DNA of 64,000 bases. It comes from an archaeon. GTDB lineage: Archaea > Asgardarchaeota > Thorarchaeia > Thorarchaeales > Thorarchaeaceae. Below the pieces are notes generated by a model. That model worked only from the letters and a program-made list of their open reading frames with translations. It was not told where the DNA came from and ran no database searches. Where the stretch lies: the NCBI GenBank assembly GCA_024275415.1, contig JAJRZD010000020.1, forward strand, positions 1-64,000, read 5' to 3'. The translations under genes and the position numbers were made by a program. Every line of letters begins with the position of its first letter. Positions within the stretch are counted from its first letter, which is position 1. This document shows positions 38,666-46,128 of this stretch, piece after piece.

Positions 38666-39664
38666 ATGAGTACTCCGAAAATTGGCGTGATAGGAACTGG
38701 CAACATGGGTCGGATTCATTCGAGAGTCTTGAGTGAGATGCGGATGTTGGCAGGGGTATCAGACATCAATATCGATTCTGCAACAAGGATTGCAGACCTT
38801 TATGATGTGCCAGCCTTTGAGGAGTACCATGCAATGATTACAGAAACTGAACTCGATGGCGTGATCATTTCGACTCCAACATTCACACATGCCAAGATTG
38901 CCGAGGATATCGCCAAGAAGCATCCTGAGATTAATGGGATAATGATAGAAAAGCCCCTTGCAAGCAAGTTGGAGGACGCCAAACGGGTCGCTAAGACATT
39001 GAGGGGTTGCAAGATACCTACCATTGTATCACACACTGAAATCTACAATCCTATTGTTCGAAGGGCACTATCACTTCTTGAAGAAGGGGCAATCGGTATT
39101 CCGAAGAACATCATCCATGACCGCAGAGGTTTCGTACAGCCCACAAGAGTACAATCGTTAGGAGATGTTTTTGAAGACCTAGGAGTGCACGACTTTGACA
39201 TCATGACTCGCATTAGCCAAGGACCAGCCAGACTTTATGCTCAGGCGAGGAAAGAGGGAGGGGTCTATAATGCAGGAACGGTAATGGTCACCTTTGAGAG
39301 TGGCACAGAACATTGTTTCCATCTATCACGGGAGTATGCAGGCCGTGCAAGAATGATGAATGTTTCGGGAAGTAAGGGTACGCTCATTCTAGATCTTTTT
39401 GCACAAATCATTTACGTCAAGGATCTTGATCAGGAACCCCTTGCCGAAGAACGCACGATTCGTCTGCCAGAAAGAGGGGCAACCATCAAGGTATATGGAG
39501 AGCCTGTGCGAGAGGTTCTGATGGATTTCATACGAATGCTTGAAACTGGTTCCCAGCCAAAGGTCGGATTGGAAGATGGGATAAACACACTGAGGATAAT
39601 CGAAGCCGCAAGAGAGAGTGCACGAACAGGAAAGGTCGTAAACATCTCTATCAATTCGAGGTGA
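38666..39664 (+). CDS. Gfo/Idh/MocA-family oxidoreductase
   Basis: KIGVIGTGNMGRIHSRVL; IEKPLASKLEDAKRV; LGVHDFDIM. Confidence 0.9.
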   Translation: MSTPKIGVIGTGNMGRIHSRVLSEMRMLAGVSDINIDSATRIADLYDVPAFEEYHAMITETELDGVIISTPTFTHAKIAEDIAKKHPEINGIMIEKPLASKLEDAKRVAKTLRGCKIPTIVSHTEIYNPIVRRALSLLEEGAIGIPKNIIHDRRGFVQPTRVQSLGDVFEDLGVHDFDIMTRISQGPARLYAQARKEGGVYNAGTVMVTFESGTEHCFHLSREYAGRARMMNVSGSKGTLILDLFAQIIYVKDLDQEPLAEERTIRLPERGATIKVYGEPVREVLMDFIRMLETGSQPKVGLEDGINTLRIIEAARESARTGKVVNISINSR

Positions 39665-40964
39665 TTTTCCCGACCAGATGTGTCTTTTTTGTATCAGTTA
39701 TGGTTACTTCAATGGGCTCGCCGATTGGCGAATTGCCTTCAACTATGACCAGTTTGTAGGTGTCTGTTCGACCTTTGAGTTGGTTATTCGCTGTTTTTCC
39801 GGTGATGATGACAGAGCCTCTCCAGCCAAGCCAGAATGAATTAGCCTCCCTAACAAGCTCGTCCACAAGAAGAGACAGCTGACGACTTCGTCGCTTCTTT
39901 GTCTGAGTGTGTACTTTTTTCTTTGACTTCGATGCTGGAGTTCCTGGCCGATCCCCATATTTTGAAATATTGATTACCGAAGGTCTGGTTTCTCGAAGGA
40001 CATCCACCGTCATTTCAAAATCTTCGTCTGTTTCCCCAGGATGCCCCACAATGATATCCGTTGCAATTGTTGCCTGTGGGAACCTGTTCCGAATTGCCCC
40101 AATGACCAGTTTCCACTCGTGCACAGAATACTTCCGGTTCATCTCCTTCAGAACATTGTCGGATCCCGATTGAAGAGGGACATGAAAGAATTGAAAGAAA
40201 TGAGGCGAGGACATAACATCAAGAACGGGTTCAATCTTGTCAAGAATCAGATTCGGGTTGAACATGCCCAGTCTAAACTTGTGACTGCCATCAATCTCTG
40301 CAATTGTTTGTAACAAGTCAACAAGGCTCTCACCTGAGTCGTATCCGAATGCTCCAATGTCTTGGGCCGTAAGTCGTATTTCCCTGAACCCATAATGTAC
40401 GCATCGTCGCACGACATCACGTATCTCTGAAATGGTGTAGCTTCGTACATTCGTACGAGCGAATCGTACTGCACAGTATGAGCAAGCACCGATACACCCC
40501 TCACAAATGGGGATTGTGCATATGACGGTGCCAGTGGGACTCTCGTAGTAGCGTAGCTTCGAGCTGGTATCTGAATCAAGGTACATTATGCCAGAATCAC
40601 CCTGAAGGATTCTCAAAACGATAGAGCCAAGTGAGTCAAGAGATTGAGGACCGATTATTGCAGCGAAATTTGGGATCGCCTTCGTGACTCGCTGTAACGA
40701 TATCCGTGGAAGGCATCCTGTGACAACAACGGGAACAGGATGCTGAGAAAGCGTTTCTAGTCGACTGATTATCTTGTCTTCCGTAGGTTCTTTGACACCA
40801 CAGCTGTTCAGGATTATGATATCTGATGATGTGATATCATCACTGCGCTCAAGACCCATCTGGTGCAGCCTGCCAATGATGAGATCGGAGTCCGCTATGT
40901 TCAGGCTACATCCGTAAGTTTCAAGATAGAATCGATATATCATCGGACTAACCACCTTGAACAT
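39651..40964 (-). CDS. tRNA N6-threonylcarbamoyladenosine methylthiotransferase (MtaB/CDKAL1-like)
   Basis: YLETYGCSLNIADSD; CEGCIGACSYCAVRFARTNVRSY; TRAM-like C-terminus. Confidence 0.9.
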   Translation of the reverse strand: MFKVVSPMIYRFYLETYGCSLNIADSDLIIGRLHQMGLERSDDITSSDIIILNSCGVKEPTEDKIISRLETLSQHPVPVVVTGCLPRISLQRVTKAIPNFAAIIGPQSLDSLGSIVLRILQGDSGIMYLDSDTSSKLRYYESPTGTVICTIPICEGCIGACSYCAVRFARTNVRSYTISEIRDVVRRCVHYGFREIRLTAQDIGAFGYDSGESLVDLLQTIAEIDGSHKFRLGMFNPNLILDKIEPVLDVMSSPHFFQFFHVPLQSGSDNVLKEMNRKYSVHEWKLVIGAIRNRFPQATIATDIIVGHPGETDEDFEMTVDVLRETRPSVINISKYGDRPGTPASKSKKKVHTQTKKRRSRQLSLLVDELVREANSFWLGWRGSVIITGKTANNQLKGRTDTYKLVIVEGNSPIGEPIEVTITDTKKTHLVGKITSN

Positions 40965-41229
40965 GGGGCAAGATGATTATCTCATCATCCGGATGCAATG
41001 CAGTCCGAATGCCGCCGAGATTGGAAACATCCTTCATGTTTAGCATGAATATCAGATTCCCACTGACACGGCCTTCATCCATGAGCAGTTCCTTTGCGGG
41101 AACCCCCCACCTTTCGATGAGTGCCTCTACAACATCGTTCACTGTAGCATTTTCGGGCAATTCGAGCGATATCCACTCGTTGCCTATCAGCCTACGTAAT
41201 GGACCAAACGTCTTAACCTTGATTCGCAA
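40948..41229 (-). CDS. MoaD/ThiS-like ubiquitin-fold sulfur carrier
   Basis: MRIKVKTFGPLRRLIG...DDEIIILPHVQGG with terminal GG. Confidence 0.85.
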   Translation of the reverse strand: MRIKVKTFGPLRRLIGNEWISLELPENATVNDVVEALIERWGVPAKELLMDEGRVSGNLIFMLNMKDVSNLGGIRTALHPDDEIIILPHVQGG

Positions 41230-41264
41230 GTGTCGACCCCTAATACATCATTCAAGCATGTCCA

Positions 41265-41648
41265 CTATTCAGACTTTTGATAGAACTCAATCAGCTCATC
41301 GGTCATTGAAGCCACTGCTTGCACAATCGCGTCTATCTGCTCTCTGGTGGCTGCATTGACATGAATGCCCACTGATACAAGGACAGGTATCTGCAATACC
41401 TGACAGATTGATTCAGCAGAAGAATTGGCAACAAGATAGTCCTTATGGCCCGGAGCTGTAATCGTATTCACACTGACTGTCGTTGCATCTCGGTAGTGGC
41501 TTTTTGTTGGATAGGCAAGAGCTACTCCACCAATATGATGCTCGTCACCTCCATAGATTGCCACCAGAAGATCAGAACCAATCCTTTGATGAGAAAGGAC
41601 AAGTTCTATTCCGTTAATAGACCGCGTGATCATCGCCATGCAAACCAC
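41265..41648 (-). CDS. Conserved hypothetical protein (LpdD-like?)
   Basis: ORF; HHIGGVALAYP and NTITAPGHKDYLVANSSAESIC. Confidence 0.45.
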   Translation of the reverse strand: MVCMAMITRSINGIELVLSHQRIGSDLLVAIYGGDEHHIGGVALAYPTKSHYRDATTVSVNTITAPGHKDYLVANSSAESICQVLQIPVLVSVGIHVNAATREQIDAIVQAVASMTDELIEFYQKSE

Positions 41649-41666
41649 CTTTCGGATTATGTGCCA

Positions 41667-43220
41667 TTATCCTTGTTGTTTTTGCTTGTGAATCCTCCAT
41701 GACAAGGTCAGGGACTTCGGATGAGCAGCATAGTACTCGTCCAACCTACGAATGGCAGTGGAATGTGGTGCAGATTTCACTATATCAGGACTTTCTCGTG
41801 CCTCTTTTGCGATTTCCCTGTACACCTCAATCATCAGATCAAGTTCTTCTTTAGATTCAGTTTCTGTAGGTTCTATCATTAATGCCTCATTAACGATTAG
41901 CGGGAAGTAGATGGTCGGGGCGTGAATGCCAAAGTCCAACAACCGTTTCGCAATATCCATAGCAGTGATACCTGTCGATTCCTTGAGAGCCTCAGCAGAG
42001 ATGACACCCTCGTGCATACGAGGAGCATCCTTTGAAAAGGGGAGCGTGAACCCATCTAGATTGCTGATATGGTGGGCGACATAGTTCGCATTGAGTACCG
42101 CGGTTTCGGATACTTTCTTGAGACCCTGTTTCCCTAACGCCAGCGCATACGCATAAGCACGAACTAAGACACCAAAGTTGCCATAGTAGGACTGGACATG
42201 ACCAATAGACTGGGGAAGGTCATAATCAAAAAAGAAGCTCCCATCATTCCGTTTCCTAATCCTAGGAATTGGAAGGAACTGCTCAAGCTCCTTGACCACG
42301 CCAACAGGACCAGCTCCAGGACCACCCCCACCATGAGGGGTCGAGAATGTCTTGTGTAGGTTCAGATGTACCACAGCAACACCCATGTCGCCCGGACGGG
42401 TGATGCCCATAATCGCATTGAAATTGGCGCCATCATAGTAGAGTAGGCCCCCCGCATCATGAACAATCCCAGATATCTCCCCGATGTTCTTCTCGAACAC
42501 TCCGATTGTGTTGGGGTTGGTCAGCATCAGTCCTGCCGTGCTAGAACCAGCCGCTTCCTTTACTGCATCAAGATCGACGAGTCCTTCCTTGTCTGAGGGA
42601 ATCACGACAACTTTGTAGCCGGCCATTGCAGCAGATGCAGGATTGGTTCCATGCGCAGCGTCAGGAATGAGCATCTCAGTTCGTTGCTCACATTCCTCAG
42701 ATATGCACTTGTGATAGGCACGGATGATAAGGACACCTGTGAACTCACCCTGCGCTCCAGCAGCAGGTTGCAATGTGATTGCGCTCATCCCTGTTATCTC
42801 AGAGAGCCATTGCTCAAGTTCCCACATGATCTCTAGCGAGCCCTGTACTTGAGATTCGTCTTGATAGGGATGCGCCCATAAAAAGCTAGACAAATTCGCA
42901 CTGAACTCATTCTCTGCCGGATTGTATTTCATAGTGCAGCTGCCAAGGGGATAGGTGCCCTGAGTGACCGAGAAGTTCATCTGAGACAGGCGCGTGAAGT
43001 GTCTGACTACTCTAGGCTCAGAAACCTCGGGTAGGTTAGGAGCGTGTTTTCTTTTCAGCACATCAGGAATCAGTGTGTCTATATCTCCCACCATGTCGAT
43101 GATGTCACTGTCAATCGACGGAAAGGTATGACCAATCATTCCAGGCTCAGACAGTTCAAAGATTAGAGGTTCTTTCCAATACGCCTGCCTAAAGCGCCGA
43201 GATGATATCCGGTCAGCCAT
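41667..43220 (-). CDS. gcvPB: Glycine dehydrogenase (decarboxylating) subunit 2
   Basis: LNLHKTFSTPHGGGGPGAGPVGV PLP-lysine motif. Confidence 0.96.
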   Translation of the reverse strand: MADRISSRRFRQAYWKEPLIFELSEPGMIGHTFPSIDSDIIDMVGDIDTLIPDVLKRKHAPNLPEVSEPRVVRHFTRLSQMNFSVTQGTYPLGSCTMKYNPAENEFSANLSSFLWAHPYQDESQVQGSLEIMWELEQWLSEITGMSAITLQPAAGAQGEFTGVLIIRAYHKCISEECEQRTEMLIPDAAHGTNPASAAMAGYKVVVIPSDKEGLVDLDAVKEAAGSSTAGLMLTNPNTIGVFEKNIGEISGIVHDAGGLLYYDGANFNAIMGITRPGDMGVAVVHLNLHKTFSTPHGGGGPGAGPVGVVKELEQFLPIPRIRKRNDGSFFFDYDLPQSIGHVQSYYGNFGVLVRAYAYALALGKQGLKKVSETAVLNANYVAHHISNLDGFTLPFSKDAPRMHEGVISAEALKESTGITAMDIAKRLLDFGIHAPTIYFPLIVNEALMIEPTETESKEELDLMIEVYREIAKEARESPDIVKSAPHSTAIRRLDEYYAAHPKSLTLSWRIHKQKQQG

Positions 43221-44740
43221 TATTGCGCACCCTCCATAATATCACTGACAGCTGAAACAAGCTCGTCAATTGTTTCTCTGGTGTGAATCTCCGTAACACA
43301 CAAGAGCATTGATTCTCCGAATTGAGGAAATTGATCCGATAATATGACTCCACCATGAAGATTGCGTTTCAAAAGCTCTTTGTGTACGGTTTCAGCTTTG
43401 ATGCCTTGAAAGCTGACAACGAATTCCTTCCAGAAGGGACCGTCGAGAGCAGGGGCATTGACGCCTTCTATCTGGTCAAGCCTCTTTGCTGCATAGTGTG
43501 AATGGTAGAGGATGGTTTCACCAAGTTCCCTGAATCCGGACTTTCCCAGTAGAGATGTGTATATGGCTGCTTGAACCGCCATGAGTGCTTGATTCGAACA
43601 GATGTTACTTGTCGCCTTTTCTCGACGAATGTGCTGCTCACGAGCGCTGATAGTAAGGACAAACCCTCGATCATGTGGTTCATTGATTGTCCGAGTCATG
43701 CCCACGAGCCGTCCGGGCATCTGAAATACAAGTTTGCGATTATTGACACATCCAAAAACACCAAGTAACGGGCCACCATAGGACATTGGAATACCCAGTG
43801 GCTGTCCCTCGGATATCACGATGTCTGCTCCGTAGTCACCAGGGGAACGGACGACCCCAAGAGAGAGTATGTCGACTCCTGCGATGACCAGAGCGCCTGC
43901 ATCATGTGCAATACCTGCAATCTCATCAACCTGAGTTTCGAAGGTGCCAAGATAAGAGGGGTTCTCAATGTATATTGCCGCCACTGAGGAGTCCATCTTC
44001 TCATTCAAATCATCGAGGGACATCAATCCGGTTTCATGATCAAAGGCAACGAGTTCAAGGTCGATACCAACTGGCTCGGTGTATGTTTCGGTGACCTTGA
44101 GGTGAACTGGGTTCATCGTTCTTGGAAAGAGCATCTTGTTACGTTTCTTCACGCGTACAGCCATTCGCACAGCTTCTGCAAGAGATGTTGCCATATCGTA
44201 CATGCTACTATTGACTACATCAATGTCAAGCAGTTCCGCCATCAGACTTTGGTATTCAAAAAGCGTTTGGAGCATTCCCTGACTGACCTCTGGCTGATAA
44301 CTAGTGTATGCAGTAACGAATTCTGACCTACTCCCCAACGAAACCACCGCAGCCGGAATATAGTGAGGCGCAACTCCCGCTCCAAGAAAGGCTCTTCCAT
44401 CATTTACAGGCTTGTTCTTCCTGCCGAGTTCCAAAATTCTATTCGTAACCTCAATCTCCGAACGCGAATCGGGGATATCGAGATCATGTCCCAAACGAAA
44501 TTCATCAGGGATGTTTGCGAAGAGGTCAGTGATATCCTTCATGTCTATTGACCGGAGCATTTCCTGCCGCATCTCGTCTGTCGTAGGAATCCAAGGATGT
44601 TTCCAACTCATTGGTATCCACACCATCGTCCTGTTGGTGATTCTCTCGAAAACTATCTGCCAATTAGACTTTTGCATTGTCCTGCAAAAAAAGATCTGAA
44701 CCAGTCGCATGATTTTTAAACAGAGCAAATATCTGCACAC
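43220..44740 (-). CDS. gcvPA: Glycine dehydrogenase (decarboxylating) subunit 1
   Basis: FLGAGVAPHYIPAAV, TAYTSYQPEVSQGMLQTLFEYQ; adjacent to gcvPB; true start probably downstream of ORF start. Confidence 0.95.
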   Translation of the reverse strand: MCRYLLCLKIMRLVQIFFCRTMQKSNWQIVFERITNRTMVWIPMSWKHPWIPTTDEMRQEMLRSIDMKDITDLFANIPDEFRLGHDLDIPDSRSEIEVTNRILELGRKNKPVNDGRAFLGAGVAPHYIPAAVVSLGSRSEFVTAYTSYQPEVSQGMLQTLFEYQSLMAELLDIDVVNSSMYDMATSLAEAVRMAVRVKKRNKMLFPRTMNPVHLKVTETYTEPVGIDLELVAFDHETGLMSLDDLNEKMDSSVAAIYIENPSYLGTFETQVDEIAGIAHDAGALVIAGVDILSLGVVRSPGDYGADIVISEGQPLGIPMSYGGPLLGVFGCVNNRKLVFQMPGRLVGMTRTINEPHDRGFVLTISAREQHIRREKATSNICSNQALMAVQAAIYTSLLGKSGFRELGETILYHSHYAAKRLDQIEGVNAPALDGPFWKEFVVSFQGIKAETVHKELLKRNLHGGVILSDQFPQFGESMLLCVTEIHTRETIDELVSAVSDIMEGAQ

Positions 44741-44752
44741 GCCAGTTCATAG

Positions 44753-45085
44753 GTGGACAGATGCATGAAGCAATGGCTTATGGAAATCCTTGCGTGTCCT
44801 GCAGAGAATTGTGGGAACAAGTTGAACCTTGATGTGTTCACGAGTCATGTGGTCAAAACAAACACAGAAGAGGTCAAAGAAATCGATGAGGCATTGATAG
44901 TCTGTCCAAAATGCGGTCGATGGTATCCTGTCATTGAAGGGATCGCCTGCATGTTACCCGATCATCTCCGGATGAGCGGAAAACAGAGAGTCGAGGAAAC
45001 AAAGTTCCTCCAAAGATGGAAAGACAAACTGGATTCCTCAATTCTCAACGAGGGAAAGCCTTTTGGTCTTACATCCACCTCGTAG
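44753..45085 (+). CDS. Trm112-family zinc-binding protein
   Basis: MKQWLMEILACPAENCGNKL...VCPKCGRWYPVIEGIACMLPD. Confidence 0.85.
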   Translation: MDRCMKQWLMEILACPAENCGNKLNLDVFTSHVVKTNTEEVKEIDEALIVCPKCGRWYPVIEGIACMLPDHLRMSGKQRVEETKFLQRWKDKLDSSILNEGKPFGLTSTS

Positions 45086-45092
45086 AGTCACT

Positions 45093-45200
45093 AGCCCCGT
45101 GGTGTAGCGGTCAATCATATCGGGTTTTGGAGTCGCATAGACTCATTCTATGCGATGAAAGTCCCCGGTGACCCAGGTTCGAGTCCTGGCGGGGCTACCA
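45093..45200 (+). tRNA. tRNA-Gln (TTG) with 32-nt intron (45131-45162) at canonical 37/38
   Basis: AGCCCCG/CGGGGCT acceptor; loop TTTTGG|C; intron AGTCGCATAGACTCATTCTATGCGATGAAAGT with CGCATAG/CTATGCG stem. Confidence 0.88.
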
Positions 45201-45229
45201 CTTCAACCTGCGTCATCGGTTAGTGGGAA

Positions 45230-46066
45230 CTACTCTCTTGGTACACTGCTAACCAAGTCACGATGAAGACGTTTCACTTGCGAGAGTACTAGACGTTCAC
45301 CATTGACAAGCACCTCGACATTGATGTGCTCTTTAAGACCGCTTGTAGATAGCTTTTTCATGAGAACACCTTCGACTTGGAACACACCAGCGGGGTTATC
45401 CATAGCTACTGTAATCCGCATGGGTTTGTCAGTTCCTTTCTCGAGGTGGACATCTTGAATAGCCATAGCACTTACGCTATGAATGTCAACCTTGCCTTTA
45501 TGAAAGGGAACCATTGTGCGCCCCTTGCTCATATCCGAGCCATCTCCAATCTTTGTGACACCAGCCTCAAAGGTCAGACATTGAATGTCATCATCATGAG
45601 AGTAGATTCCGTGGAGGATGGCCGAGAGAATATCAGTGGACTTCCCAGGGTCATCATAGATGTGATCCAGCTTCTTCTCCAGAATGGGAGCTGCAAGATG
45701 TATTGCGGCCTGGTAGTGCTCTTTCCGGTGTATCACCATTCCAAGATCGTGAAGATATGTCGATGAAAGAACAACCAGTCGTGCGTCATCGGAGTCGCCG
45801 ATACCTTCTGCGACGATATTGGGTTTGAACGTTTCGTCTAGGATGTCAAAGGCACGTAATGCATTCCAAGTTGCCACTTCAGCATGGACATGCCCATGAT
45901 CAGTGTACCCTAATCGTGCGACAGCCATCCGATTTGCTGTGCGCAGATAGGATTGGACGCGCGGAGAACCGCTGAGATATTGGTACATCTCAAGGGATTT
46001 CGTGTTCGGCTTCAACAGTGTGCGAGGGCTTACTTTCTCTCGATTGAAGGGTTCGGTGGAATTCAT
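45230..46066 (-). CDS. HD-domain phosphohydrolase
   Basis: DHGHVHAEV...STYLHDLGMVIHR. Confidence 0.82.
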   Translation of the reverse strand: MNSTEPFNREKVSPRTLLKPNTKSLEMYQYLSGSPRVQSYLRTANRMAVARLGYTDHGHVHAEVATWNALRAFDILDETFKPNIVAEGIGDSDDARLVVLSSTYLHDLGMVIHRKEHYQAAIHLAAPILEKKLDHIYDDPGKSTDILSAILHGIYSHDDDIQCLTFEAGVTKIGDGSDMSKGRTMVPFHKGKVDIHSVSAMAIQDVHLEKGTDKPMRITVAMDNPAGVFQVEGVLMKKLSTSGLKEHINVEVLVNGERLVLSQVKRLHRDLVSSVPRE

Positions 46067-46128
46067 AATAAAAGACCCCGAGGGACTCTAGAGGAGTCCC
46101 TAGGAGCTGATAAGGATTCCGCAAGGGA

